From positions 186,001-250,000 of the forward strand of contig JAAOMT010000483.1 in assembly GCA_016748015.1 (NCBI GenBank): a stretch of 64,000 bases of DNA, written 5' to 3'. Below the pieces are notes generated by a model. It was not told the origin of the DNA. It ran no database searches and saw only the letters and a list, made by a program, of their open reading frames with translations. Positions 45,757 to 57,565 of the stretch are shown here, one piece after another; position 1 is the first letter of the stretch; every line of letters starts with the position of its first letter. The position numbers and the translations under genes were made by a program. Origin of the DNA: Geosiphon pyriformis. Lineage: Eukaryota; Glomeromycota; Glomeromycetes; Archaeosporales; Geosiphonaceae.

Positions 45757-47560
45757 TTTGGTGCTTTTTGTAAAATATAATCTTACAGAAAACCAGCATT
45801 AACAACAACTATCTAAAAGTGGCAGAACCAGAAAGGATAGAAACAAACTATTTAGGATTCACCAAATCCTTATTTCAGTATTATTGTTAACACTTAAGAT
45901 TAACCAACAATCATCTATCAGCAGAATCTGTCTTCAACTTCTATGTTAACAAAAGAATCTCATATTTGCTAGGAATACCAGTAGAAACTGACTCAGCAAG
46001 AGAAAATTTTTACAATGAACTAATTCAAAACACCAGTCTACTAACAAATCATAATTTTACAGCAATCTTTACTGAAATCAATAGAAAAATTAAACATTAC
46101 ACTCAACAAGAATATCCTATTACATATACAACCAAAGATAAAAAAAAACTACAGACATTAGCAGTAACATTCCAAAAAATACAACCACCTAGATAAAAAC
46201 AAGAGTCGAATTACCAACTCATTTATTATACCACTACACACCTGGAAGCACTATTAACATTTCATTAGTAGGTGCATTTATATTAAACATGAAAACACTA
46301 TTAGCATGGATACTATTTCAAAGTAAACAATCAAAAGCCAACCTATTAAGAATCTACAGCAAATATTTTAAAAAATTTAAATTGTGATTACCAATGCCAT
46401 CAGAATTTCAATTACTGCCATTTCAACCAGATTTCGGAACCACAAGTTCTTGGGAGATAATGGAATTGGAAAAAGAGAAAGACAACAATCAGAAATTTAA
46501 TTATCAAAATTCAATTGTAGAAAACCCAAAAATTGAAACTCCAAATATTCAAACTCAGCAAAATCAGAACAATCCCAATTCTAATACTATTAATCAACAC
46601 TTATCTCCAGTAATTGTGATTAATCAACCACCTATTGAACTAATTGCTAAACCACTACAGCAGCCAATATTATTTCAGCAATAACCACAACAATTACTTC
46701 AACAATTACCACAATAACAGCAACAAATTGTAGTACTAATAACATATACATTAATTGCAAAATTAAAAAACTTTACTGGTAAAAAAAATGATGCCCAAGC
46801 ATAAATAAATAACATCACCAAAGCAATTACAGCTAATAATTGGAATGATGCTAAAGTCTTTCAAGTGATCCTCTACTTTTTTTAAGATACTGCCAATTTA
46901 TGATATTAGAGTTTAACCACTAAACCACAAACTTTCCAGGAATTCAAACTTGAATTCTTGAGATATTTTAGCAACAATAATAGTATTAATTGCCTAGCTA
47001 ATATCTTTACCACTATTAAGCAAGAAGAAACTAAAGCAGTCACTACTTACCTAAGATGCTTTTACAAAAATCTGCACCAAATTCAAGTCATCAACATTGA
47101 CTATTTTATCATAGTTCAAATCTTGAATTAATTAATCTGTGGATTATGCAGCAGCATCTTACAATATATATGTCTATTACATCCAACTACTCTTTAAGCC
47201 ACAGTCATCTAGACCAAAAATTTTAAATTTGCTAAATTCAAAGCTAACCATGCCCAAACTATTAATCTAATAATGAACAGATCATCTAACTTGAACTTAA
47301 AATTGAAGCAATTCAGTAAGTCAATTAATCAAAAATTGGAAGAATATTTAGCTGATAATTGAGCAATTTATTAACTCTTACAGTGATGCAATAATTAAGA
47401 AAATACAAATTGTTTCTAAAATCAGTTGCATCTATTATTATTGACCAATCAATAGTGGCAGCAAAAAATGTATGTTTGTTACTATTGTGATAAACAAAGA
47501 TATTTAAGAATCGACTGCCAATTAAAGATAGATAACCAATAATCAGAAAATCAAAATCAA
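45757..47560 (+). pseudogene. Element D2 gag
   Basis: Starts KVAEPERIETNYLGFTKSLF with no ATG; open at 45966-46196 (LGIPVETDSARENFYNELIQ) and 46394-46684 (PSEFQLLPFQPDFGTTSSWE, one NPKIETPNIQ repeat, Gln/Pro-rich tail). The capsid-like part begins LIAKLKNFTGKKNDAQA (about 46750), where the Met conserved in A and B reads Ile or is missing. The zinc knuckle near 47475 is damaged (CYYCDKQRYLRIDC: Gly and His lost). Stops are frequent. Confidence 0.75.
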
Positions 47561-48614
47561 AACTCCAATCATAGATTTCAAACCCTGAACTATGCTAACA
47601 ATCTATTAACTGAACCATATCAATATTAGTTTTATTACTCACAAATTATGCAGCCAATTTATCAACCACCCATTTATTAATCAGCAACATTCATAATTTA
47701 TCAAACCTTACCACCACAAATAATTTATCGAATCTTATTAATTCAAATATCATCATTAAATTCAGCTTACCTAACATTTAGAAATCAAAGACTGAGAGTT
47801 ATCCATATTCAACAAAACTGGAGATCAGCAATTGTTATACATCAACCAATCCCCAGTTCATTAATTCTATAATCAGAATCATAACAGTGGAGTTTGAGAA
47901 CCAGATATATTCAAAACTAGAATTTTCAGAACTATTTAAATCTTCTGATTACCCCAAAAGACACCATATCCAACAACCTAGAAGCCAACCAAAAACCATT
48001 TACCAGTAATATACCTCCAGCAATCATTACTGAAGATGAATTACTTGCAGCCATCTTTCTCTTTGAACTTAAGAAATTAACAACACCTCTTTTTAGTGAA
48101 GCTGTTCTCAATACCAAACCCATTACTGCAATATACACTGATACCAACATCAATAGTTAGTCCATCAAACTGATTTTTGACAGCAGATCAGCAGGCAGTA
48201 TCATTACATAACAACTCATAAACCAATTAAATCACCAAGTTAATTAAGCTGACAGTACCAAAATTATTACTGCTGATAGAGCTACCAAAACTTCAATCAG
48301 TAAAATTGATGACTTCTCTTTTGAAATCAATGGCATCACCATATCCATTAAAGTTCTAATCATAGAAGCCACCCAATACCAAGCTCTTATTGGTAACAAT
48401 TGGCTGGCTAAAGCTAATATTGTATTCAATTGAACCATCCAAGAATTGCAGTTTAGTCAGAACAGCCAGTATACACAAGTACCAGCAATGTGTAATTACT
48501 TCAAGACTACTGACATGTCAGCACCACTCATTAAATTTAACAAAGAAGAAAAAAAACTGACCTGAAAAGCCTATTAAATTTTATGGGCTGATGAAAATTA
48601 CAACAAATTGCTGC
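47560..48614 (+). pseudogene. Element D2 aspartic protease
   Basis: Gln/Tyr/Pro-rich spacer, then ELKKLTTPLFSEAVLNTKPI and the active-site stretch LIFDSRSAGSII (48176-48200; Asp kept, Gly now Arg), ITADRATKTSISKIDDFSFE and QYQALIGNNWLAKANIVFN. It aligns throughout with A 10473-9830. Element B interrupts the frame at ADENYNKLL; the text resumes at 58578 with PILSWNDKEKGK, matching PILSWNDNNKGK of A. Confidence 0.82.
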
Positions 48615-49622
48615 TGTTACTGGAGGTTTTTGGTCTTTTTTCTTGAATGTTGTAAATGTCTATTGGTTGCAAATTCACGTTTTCTAGAAGTAGTTGAACC
48701 TCCAGTACTAAATTTATCTTCAAATTATTTTCTATAATTTGAACTGCTGGGCTTATAAGTGGAATGGCCAATTCCATGCCAGTTACTTTGTGTAGTTATG
48801 TTGTAGTAAACATCAACTCTTTTCCAAGAATTGCTCATCTGGAAGCTCACCAAAATGTGTAGTTACTTTGCTGTAAAAGTCAACTCTTCTACAAAAATCT
48901 TGTCTGTAGGCTACTCTAATGATTATAGTAAAAAAATAAAAGAAAATAAAAGAAATATAAAAGAAATTGAATTCTGTCAAGGGAAACGTTTTCTATCCAG
49001 GCCTGGAGTCACTAATAGTTTACTGAAATTGGTAGCTAATCAATTTCAAAATGTTAGTTGGATTTTGGGGGTTTTCCAACTGCAATAATTAAAAAATTTG
49101 GTTTTTCAAATTATTTGATATTTTTTTTTTTTTGTGTGTGTAAGAATAATTCTAAGTAATAAATCTAAAGTAAGATACATTTTCTTGAAGAGAAAAGCTC
49201 TTTTTTTATACAACTTGTTGTAGTACTAGTTTATGAACTTGTACTTTTTCTCTTTGCTCAAATTTTGGCAAACTAAAGATACATTTTGATGGACTACAAG
49301 TTATTTCACTGAACTATTGATTAATTTGGGTAAATTATTCATAATCTCGGCAAATTTCTATAAATTTCGGTGAATTTCTTATAAATTTCGGTGAATTTCT
49401 GTAAATTTCAGCGAATTTTTGAATGTTACAAAGTTCAGAATATTGTGTAATTTGATCATTCTACTTTCTATTATACTAATTAGATTATTTAATTGAATTG
49501 TGATATGTGATAATTGATTAAATAATAAATGATAATTTGAAATAATATTAATATATTAATTAATTATAGGAATTATAAGAGTAATTTCATGTTAATTAAT
49601 AGCTAAAATTTTACTGATAACA
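48615..49622 (-). repeat. 3' LTR of element B
   Basis: 1008 bp, TGTTAC to GATAACA on plus. In plus coordinates the repeated box array (as RATTTCGGCRAATTTC-like words) lies at about 49310-49420 and the TATA-like TTTTTTTATACAAC at 49200-49214. Matches the solo LTRs at 18608 and 24594 in reverse. Confidence 0.93.
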
Positions 49623-50259
49623 TAATCTCCTTCTCAAAACTGAGCTCCATCGAAGTCCAAGCACTATCTGTGATATTGAGATAGTGATCTAAAATAATTG
49701 AAGTAATCTGGTCTGAAAATTGTTGAAATTTCAGTTCTGTGAGTTTGCCAATGTATTGAACTTTCATTGGTTGTAGTATTGGATTTTGTAGAATATTTTC
49801 ACAAGTATTAAACAAATTATAGAGTCTAAAAGCTGTTCTAAGTTTGTAGCGAGTGTTTGTTGGTCCAGCTGCTGTTTTGAATTTATTATGAATTTGTTTT
49901 TGTATAGCTTCAGGAGTGAGATTTGTTGTTTCAAGTTCCAGTTTTCGTTCATAAAGTGTCTTTCTAATGTAAAAGTATTTATAGATAGGGGTGTGTTCAT
50001 TGTTCTGTTCATTGAAAAGTAGTAGAAGTTTTTGTTGTATTGTAGCATTTGGTGGAATGTCAATAGGAGCAATTAAAAGATTTTTTTTTAGTGCTTGCTT
50101 CAAAAGTCTTGGTAACCTATTTTCAGAGTGACTTCTTGTTTTTTTTCTATAGGGGTGATAGTTTTGTAAATGATTTACTACTGGAGCTGTGGTTTCTTTC
50201 TGAATGTAATTAATTTGACTTCTATTAATTGTTATGGATAAGTCAGGAAGTGTTTTCAA
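49603..50259 (-). CDS. Element B post-integrase ORF (unknown function)
   Basis: A 218-residue open frame after integrase, ending 20 bases inside the 3' LTR, so the polypurine tract (GAGAAGGAGATTA, coding SFEKEI) is part of the gene. I do not recognise it. It starts TLPDLSITINRSQINYIQ, then a basic patch (YRKKTRSHSENRLPRLLKQA), a hydrophobic helix-like middle and YKLRTAFRLYNLFNTC. No signal peptide, no membrane span and no Cys cluster. Homologues in A, D2 and E are at the same site. An RNA- or DNA-binding accessory protein, or a long integrase tail, would fit equally well. It is the only one of the four copies without a stop. Confidence 0.7.
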   Translation of the reverse strand: MKTLPDLSITINRSQINYIQKETTAPVVNHLQNYHPYRKKTRSHSENRLPRLLKQALKKNLLIAPIDIPPNATIQQKLLLLFNEQNNEHTPIYKYFYIRKTLYERKLELETTNLTPEAIQKQIHNKFKTAAGPTNTRYKLRTAFRLYNLFNTCENILQNPILQPMKVQYIGKLTELKFQQFSDQITSIILDHYLNITDSAWTSMELSFEKEIMLSVKF

Positions 50260-50399
50260 GGCTAATATTAACTTTTGGGATATTTGTTGAATATTTCAGG
50301 GAATAATTATGATAAAATTGACTAATTATGAAAAGAGAGAATAAAGAAAATTATTTTTCAATATGGAGTTTTTATTTGTTTTTGGGTTTGGGTGTTTTT

Positions 50400-51805
50400 T
50401 GTAATTATTTACTATTTTTTGTTTTTGTGTTTTTATTAAAGAATTATTGTAAAATTTAAGTGTTCAAGTTTGGTTGTTGTTCTATTATAATTATTGGTTC
50501 TAAATTTCGGGGAATATCTTCAGGATTAATTAAAAAGGAATGTGTACCAATTTGTGGAATTAATGGTTCAGGATTGTTTCTCGAATGATAGTGTTTCAAT
50601 TTGTCTCCATGTGCAACTTTTGCTAGTATTTTATCATCAAGTCTTAACTTGTATGATCTATTGCCTAAAATTTCGTGAATATAAAATGGTTCATCCCATT
50701 TGTTTTCAAATTTTCCACTCTATTGTTTTTTAGTCTTAGTTCTGTGTAAAAGAACTTTATTTCTAACTTTAAATTCATTAATAATGGGTGGTAATTTGTT
50801 GTCATGTCTTTCTTTTTGTTGAGCTTGAAAATGTTCAATGTGAGTTGCTGCTATCTTTCTTTTTCCTTCTAGTGTACTGAAAAGAGTGTAGGCCTTTCTT
50901 TAAAGTGTTTCTTGAAAGTTTTCTTCATTGATTGGTTGCACTGGGTATGTTTCTACTGTGAAATTATTTGGTAATATTGCTGTCTTTCCATAAGTAAGGT
51001 CAAATGGTATGTGTTTTGTAGTATCTTGTTTTAGTGTTCTGTATACTAGTAACACTAATAGAATAAAGATATCCTATTTCTGCTCAAAATCTGTTGAGAC
51101 TTTGGCCAATGATTCACACAATGTTCTGTTGAAACATTTTACAAGTCCATTTGTTTGAGGGTGATAAGGTGATGATAGAGGTCTTTTGATATTGAATTAT
51201 TCACAAATTTCTTGTATCAAGTTGTTCACAAAATGTGTTCCTTGATCAGATAAAAGTTCAATTGGACATTCATGTCTACAAATAATGTCTTCATAGATGA
51301 AATTTGCTACTGATTTTGCATCTGCTTTTTGGATGGCTCTAGCTTCAGGCCATTTAATAAGATAATCTACTACTACTGCAATATAGCAATTTCCTTGGAT
51401 TGTGATAGGTAATGGTCCGACTAAATCAATTCTAACTCTGTCAAATAGTTGTCCAACTTTGATTGGATTTAAAGGTTCTGTGAGGCGAGTTCCTCCTCTT
51501 TTTTGATAACTATCACAAGATTCTACATATTGTCGAATGTCTTTTTGCATGTAAGGCCAAAAATAATATTCAAAAGTTTTTTGAATTGTTCCATCTCTTC
51601 CCAAGTATGCTGAAGACAGATCTGTGTATATGTTATATAAAATTGTTTCTTTTTCATTTTCCTGTACTAATCTAAGTGGTTGGTTTGGGTTTTTACAATT
51701 TTTGTAATAAATTTTGTTGTGGTATATAAAATATTGTTTGGATTGGTATTGTAATCGATGTTTTTCACTTGAGGACCAATTTTCTGGCATGGTGAGAGTT
51801 TTCAA
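50400..51805 (-). pseudogene. Element B integrase
   Basis: Open from 51805 to 51197: RNase H tail and spacer, a damaged zinc finger (the two His positions are lost in AYLGRDGT; only one Cys of the second pair is left in SCDSYQKR), then VRIDLVGPLPI and LLSDQGTHFV, so the first two catalytic Asp are kept. After a stop the frame goes on as SPYHPQTNGLVKCFNRTL, where the catalytic Glu reads Lys, and to NKWDEPFYIHEILGNRSYK, the KWDGPF-like tail (about 50700). Confidence 0.85.
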
Positions 51806-51899
51806 ATAGTTTTTAATGTTGTTGTAGTTTTTTGGATCTATTGTTGTTGATTTTATTGTTTGTTCTACTGTTAAGTTTGTTGGTGTTAATGTTGGTATT

Positions 51900-53330
51900 A
51901 ATATTGTCTCATCCTTAAGAGGCTGTTAACATTAATGTGTATTTTTTCTGGTTTGTGATGTACAATATATTTGTAGTCTGCTAAGAAGTCATTCTATTGA
52001 GATTGTTTGGCACTTTGTTCAGTTTTTTTTTTATTGAGCCATTTGAAACCAATATTGTCAATTATGATATCAAATTCTTTTCCATTCTTCAGATATTGTT
52101 AAAAATGTTTAAGAGCCCAGATAACTGTAGCAGTTTCTAATTCAGTTGAGCCATATTTTAGTTCTGTTGGTTTGAGTGTTCTACTAGTATAGATAATGAC
52201 TTGTTTTTGCCTATTTTCATCCAATTGTGATAAGATGGCACCAAATGCTATGTGTAAAGCATTAGTGGCTAATTGGAACTGTTTGTTGAAGTATGGATAA
52301 GCAAGAACTGGAGCTGTTGTCAATTTTGTTTTGAGAGTTTCAAAAGCTTTTTGTTGTTCTTTAGTCTATTTGTATGGCACATTTTTGTTGGTAAGATAAT
52401 TAAGTGATTTGGCAATTTCTGAGAATCCTTTTATGAATTTTCAATAATAAGAGACTAATTCTACAAATCTTCATAGTTCTGTAGTATTTCTGAAAGTTTG
52501 AAAGTTTTTGACAGCACTGATTGTTCCAGGATTTGATTTGACTTCATCTTTATTAACTATGTGTCCAAAAAAGATCAAGCTTGTTTTTCCAAAGTGACAT
52601 TTTTCAATGTTTAACTTTAATTCTGCTTTTTGTAATCATTGAAAAACTTCTCGCAGGTAAATGAGGTGGGCTTCAAAGCTTGGTGAGTATATATTAGTGT
52701 TATCAAGATAGACAACTACTAATTGCCATAAGAGCCCTTTATATACAACATCTATGAGTCGCTGAAATGTTGCTGGTGCATTGCAGAATTTAAAAGGCAT
52801 AACATTGAACTCATAGTTTCCTTCTTGGGTGGTAAATGCTGTTTTGGGTTGGTTTTTTGTGTCCATTTTGACTTGCCAGTATCTAATTTCTAAGTCCAAA
52901 GTTGAGAAGAACTTGGCTTTTTCTAAAGCATCTAACATGTTATCAATTCTTGAAAGAGAGTAAGCATCTCCAATTGTTACACTGTTTAATTGGCAATAAT
53001 TAACACAAAATCTGATTTTTCCATTTTTTTTTTGACAAGGACTACTGGTGAAACCCAAAGACTTCTTGATGGTTGAATTAATCTGTTATTAAACATTCTC
53101 TGGACTTCTTTTCTGATGAATTGGTAATTGGCAGGTGGCACTCTGTAAGCTTGTTGACGTTTTGGTGAAGTATCTCCTGTATGGATTTGATGTTGAATGA
53201 TATCCGTTTTTTCCAGGTCATTGTTGTCTTTTGCAAATATATCTGCAAATTCAGCTATCAATTGTTTCAATTGTCTTTGTTGTTGAGGTTCTAAGAGATC
53301 CATGTTGATATGAGAGAGTTTTTTTTCCAA
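51900..53330 (-). pseudogene. Element B reverse transcriptase-RNase H
   Basis: RT starts in the open frame 53330-52986 (DIIQHQIHTGDTSPKRQQAY) and continues 53058-52636 in another frame: KIRFCVNYCQLNSVT, FFSTLDLEIRYWQVKM, CNAPATFQRL and VVVYLDNTNIY, where the second active-site Asp reads Asn. A single-base shift near 53040, in the K-coding T run on plus, separates the two. RNase H: LATNALHIAFGAIL (Asp to Asn) and STELETATVIWALKHF (52323-52099), with further pieces to about 51960. Confidence 0.87.
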
Positions 53331-53762
53331 AAAATGGTAGTTTTCAGTAGTGAGAATAATATTTGGATTTGGAAGTAGAGTGTGCCTTACAATTTCGATA
53401 AAATTAGAGACAATTTGAGGGTTTTCATCTTGAAAAATATTGCTGTGTATGATTCCAATCTCTAATTTGTTTAATAAGACAATAAGGTAATTATTGGGAT
53501 TGTAGAATATAACTCAAAATTTTTTCATTTCTTTGGAAATATAAACATTTGGAATTGAGATTTCATGCTTCAAACAGATTTGTTCATTGGATTCAAAGAA
53601 TTGTTGAGTAGTAGTGGGTTTTGAGCAAGTGTAAATTTTGTGATGTTTTTCAAAAGGTGAAATGGTAATTGGTTGGGGAAGTTGAAGAATCTGGTGAAAT
53701 TCATTTTGTATTTTAAGGGCTATGTTTACTGGAACTGTAAATCGTCCAATTGAACCAAAATT
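53331..53762 (-). pseudogene. Element B linker between dUTPase and RT
   Basis: Continuation of the polyprotein after the TAA at 53763-53765: NFGSIGRFTVPVNIALKIQN completes dUTPase motif 5, followed by a beta-rich linker (QPITISPFEKHHKIYTCSKP, then EISIPNVYISKEMKKF). It corresponds to the last 100 residues of the dUTPase segment of A. Confidence 0.65.
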
Positions 53763-54359
53763 TTAAGTTCCTCTTTCACTTTTTTCCAATTGTTCTCTGT
53801 TGTTAACTGATTGTAGACTCGAAATATTGATTAAGGGTAGGTAAATTGCTTGAGCAATTTTTTTAGCATGTTTAATTTTGAATGGTTTGTCTGTTTCATT
53901 CTGCAACATGATGGTAATGTCTCCACTGTATTCTGCATCTATAACTCCTCCTCTAATATTGATTTCTTTGCTTGCCAATAATAATCTGGAGGCAATTTGA
54001 ACCATTACTCCAGGTGGAATTTTAAGAGCGATTTTGAGATTGATTTTTGTTAAAGACTTTGGTTGGAGAACCAAAGTATCTTTTCCTGGGTATCTTAGGT
54101 TATATCCGGCATCAATTTCGTGTGCTTTTTCTGGTCTGATTCCTTGGCCATGGTTGTCAAAATATTTAAGTTGTAGAGGTGGTTGCTTTTCAAGGAGATA
54201 GATGGGGGTGGTTGGTAGTTTTTCTACTAGTTTGAATACTCCAAATTCGATTTCATTTTCATCATTCTCCTTTGGCAGAAGAATGCTAAGAGCATAGCAT
54301 TCTGGACACCATTTGTCATCACAAGGCATGATGTATTCTTTGCACAATTGAATGTTCAT
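53763..54359 (-). pseudogene. Element B dUTPase domain
   Basis: Open frame of 198 residues with a true ATG, though it is probably a polyprotein segment. Cys motif (C6, C13, C18, C21), then dUTPase: AGYNL (84-88, motif 1, usual Asp now Asn), ASRLLLA (123-129), GGVIDAEYSGDI (137-148, motif 3 with catalytic Asp and Tyr in textbook form), KIAQAIYLP (167-175) and RGT at 196-198, where a TAA cuts motif 5; the next codons read NFGSIGR. It is closer to cellular dUTPases in motifs 3 and 5 than the copy in A. Dead by one stop and one Asn. Confidence 0.9.
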
Positions 54360-54990
54360 TTGCTCTAATCATTGAATTTGAGCTTCTTGAGTCGGGTATA
54401 TGTGGCTTGCAATTTGGTGGTAGGTTTCTACTTTATCTTCATAATCAAATTCAGCTAATTTCATGGTATACTCAATGTATTCAGCTTCTTTTATTTGGCA
54501 GACATTTTCTTGGGTGGCTTCATTGATCAATGCCATTGCTAGGTCAAAAATCATTTTAGCATCATGAAGGTAGTGGTAAAATTTATTGAGAGCACTGTTG
54601 TATGCTGCATCAAATGGTGTTCCTCTTCTGACTTTTTCCGAAATTGATAGAGCATATTGACAGGTTTGATCACATACTCCTCTTCTCATTACAACATCAA
54701 TCTAGTTGCATTCTTCTGGTAACATATCTCCACATGTAAGGCAAAGTGTGTTGTCCCATTTTTCACTTCTTTTTGGAGATCCAAATCGTTCTCTATGACA
54801 TGTTTTACAAAAGTAATAGATACAAGTTTCATATTCCTCTTCTGGAGAAATACATGCTTCCATTGATAAAAGTTTCTTGTTGCAATCTTTGCATTTGAGT
54901 GGAATATAGGGTGGTTGTTTCTATAGTTCTGGTGTAGAATATCTAACTTTCTTCCATCCTCTTGATTCTTCAAAAATCTCCTGTTCTGTT
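54360..54990 (-). pseudogene. Element B Cys-rich module
   Basis: The cleanest copy of the module: LKCKDCNKKLLS, an acidic spacer, YYFCKTCHRERFGSPKRSEK and WDNTLCLTCGDMLP, giving CX2C four times over if the lone Cys in ETC is set aside. A stop follows EECN. The open frame 54689-54369 continues with VCDQTCQYALSISEKVRRGT and a helical region. The arrangement suggests paired zinc ribbons. The longer open frame on the same strand at 54689-55117 is a shadow in another frame. Confidence 0.72.
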
Positions 54991-55700
54991 TCTTCAGCCC
55001 AATTGGATGTTGATCCAAAAGCCATGTAGGTTTCAGTAAGTGGCATTTTTTTCTCCTCTTCAAATTCAAATACTGGGGCTTTTTCTGATTGTTTGTTAAA
55101 GATACCACAAGTAGCAAATACTATGGTGTATTGTCCTTGGTATGAGATTTTTAATTCCTAAGTTTCTCAGTCCAAGTTTGCATTGGCCTTAAGAAGCCAA
55201 TCATTTCCAACCAGAGCTTGGTATTGGGGTGCATCCATGACTAGAACTTTGACTGGAATGGTGATTCTATCAATGGTGAATAAAAAATTGTCAATTTCTT
55301 CTACTGGTGTCTTTTTCATACCATCTGCTATAACAATTACAGTTTGGGCTGGTCTGTTAACAGTTCTTTAAAACTGTTGTATTAACTGGTAGGTAATAAT
55401 ACTTCTAGCTGATCCACTGTCTAGAATTAGTCGGATGGGTTTTCCTTCTACTGTAGCTTCAGTATACATGGCAGTGATAGCTTTTTGTTCATTAGCTGCT
55501 GCATTATTAAGCAAGAATAGTGATTCATTTGCTTCAAATTCGAATGGGAATATATTTGAAAGGTTGGCATTTGGGCAATTTGAACTGGTGGAATAGTGTT
55601 GTTGGAAGAGTTTGATCTGGGTGCTGCAACTTCACCTTTAGAAAGTGCAGATTGTTGAAAATCCGATTCCTCTGGTATTGTAAGATAACTGGGTTGAGTG
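54991..55700 (-). pseudogene. Element B aspartic protease
   Basis: True frame: AAANEQKAITAMYTEATVEG, then RLILDSGSARSIITYQLIQQ (catalytic Asp at 55419-55421), a stop, VIADGMKKTPVEEIDNFLF and QYQALVGNDWLLKANANLD. The frame differs by one base from the upstream gag tail; the shift lies between about 55560 and 55600. All retropepsin landmarks are present and DSG is intact. Confidence 0.85.
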
Positions 55701-55749
55701 TAATAGTAATTGGGTCTTTGCTGACCAGAATTTCGGGGAACCAACTGGT

Positions 55750-57520
55750 TATTTAGATTAATTCTGTTGTTGTTATTCTGAAATTGATTTTGGAGTGTGA
55801 ATTGGTTATGTTAAACCAATCTTCTTGCTGGTACTTGATATTGTTGAGTGGGTGGTATCTAATATTGCTGAATTGGTAAAGATTGCTGATATTGTTGTTG
55901 AATTGGTTGTGGAGCTGGTTGATAATAGCTGTTTTGAATTTGTGGTCTCAGTGAATAATAAGTTGGTGGTGGAAGTTGGTAATAAGATTGTTGTGGTGAA
56001 GAGTAACATTGATTACTCCTGTTTTGTTGATCTCTTTGTAGTTTCCTGCAATCTCATTTCCAGTGTCCTGAAATTCCACAATAGTAACAATTTTGAGGTT
56101 GGTTGTTGGATGGTGGTCTAAAGTTGTTTTGGTTGTGTCACTGTGGTGGTTGATATTTTTGTGGTTGTTGCTGCTGTTGTTATTGGTTTGTAAAATAGCT
56201 TTCAACCTTCTTTGTGAGTTGGTCTATCTTTTCTTCAGCTGCTGAACTGGTTTCTTCAATAGCCAAGTTAACAAGTTTGGTGTGGTTCATTTCTTCTATA
56301 GCCATTTCATAATTTTTTGCATGTCTAATGGCAGTTGCTAAGTCTGCTGGAACATGTAGACGGACTTTTTTAATCAGTTTGTCTTTTAACCTTGCTATAA
56401 ATTGATCTAGAATTTGAGCATCAGAATAGTAGTCATTGGTTTCTAATTGTCAAATTTGTTTGAGAAGTTTGTTGAATCTTCCAAGATAGGTCATAACAGT
56501 TTCAGATGTTTCTTGCTTAATATTGCAAAAGCGGTTTCTAAGAGTGATAGAAGTGTTGTTGTCAGTGAATTGTTGTAGAAAAGCATCTTTAAATGCTTGC
56601 CAGTTTTCAAATAATTCTTCTAAGTTTTCAAACCATTCTTCTGTAGTTCCTTGGAGAAAGTATAGAATTGCTTTGAGCATTCTTGCTGCATTCCAACCAT
56701 TTGCATCTCCTGCTTTTTGAACTTTGTCAAGCCATTCTTGAGAACTGGTATCATTATTTTTACCCATGAATTCTGGAATCTTTGCAATATAAGCAGTTGC
56801 CATTTCTTCTTCATTTTCTGTGGCTTCTTTTGGTTCTGGTTCAGTTTCTTCACTTTCCAAGCTTTCTGAATGATTACTTTTGTTTTTCTGTAAGTAATCA
56901 ATAATATTGGCACTTGTTGATATTGGTTTCTGTTGTTGAGTAGAATTTCTAGATGACTGAAAATCTTCTGGTCTGGAGAAATGGTCAAGTGGTAAACTTG
57001 GTGTTTGTGGTTGAATAAGTGAAATTGGAAATGATGTAATAGAAAGTGGTAATTTGACACTGGTTCTTTGTTCAGGTGTTTGCAAGTGTTTGGCAGTTGT
57101 CTTTGGTAGTATTGGAGTGTTTGGAGTGGTTCTTGAGTATTGTTTCACTTTTTGTTTGCCTTTGTTGCTTGTCTCTGTTTCTAATTCAAAGTTAAAAGAA
57201 TATTTGGGCTGTACTGAGTATTTTTCTTCACAGTATTCAATAATATTAAAATTAAGTTCTTGGAAGTAGGTAGCAAGTGTTTTACTGTTCAGGTCTTCTG
57301 TTCCCAATTGTGAATAGTGCACTAAATTATTGTAGAGATTGCTTCTAACTTTTGAAATGTTGTAGTTTCTAAAAAGATAATTATTGATGCGATTTTCAAT
57401 ATATTGGTATACTGATTTCTTGACAACTTCAATTCCGTCTGAGATGTTGAATTTTTGCTTGCAGTGAGTGTAAATTGACTGATGATACTCTAGAGTTGTT
57501 GTGTCTGGTGTGGTCACCAC
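55750..57520 (-). pseudogene. Element B gag
   Basis: Open from 57520 to 56450 (356 codons, first codon GTG). The N-terminal domain begins VVTTPDTTTLEYHQSIYTHC; then a Lys/Thr/Pro-rich middle, an acidic patch (SLESEETEPEPKEATENEEE) and the capsid-like domain from MATAYIAKIPEFMGKNND, with GNAxxWN-type and YFLQGTTEEWF text. After stops the frame reaches a CCHC knuckle (CYYCGISGHWK*DC, about 56050-56095; the TGA probably was CGA) and a long Gln/Tyr/Pro-rich tail. There is no ATG before the capsid Met. Confidence 0.85.
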
Positions 57521-57565
57521 TTTGAATTTGTTGTTGCTGTGTTATTTCTATAGGAGAGCACCAAA

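Noticed and set aside
47932-48438. Two open frames on minus in D2
   Set aside because: They lie opposite the protease coding strand of D2 and have no homologue or signal of their own.
49603-50259. Envelope-like gene in element B
   Set aside because: Position after integrase suggested env, but there is no signal peptide, transmembrane segment or Cys pattern; kept as unknown ORF.
54689-55117. 142-codon open frame on minus in element B
   Set aside because: Shadow of the Cys-rich module frame; its text has no counterpart in A or D2.
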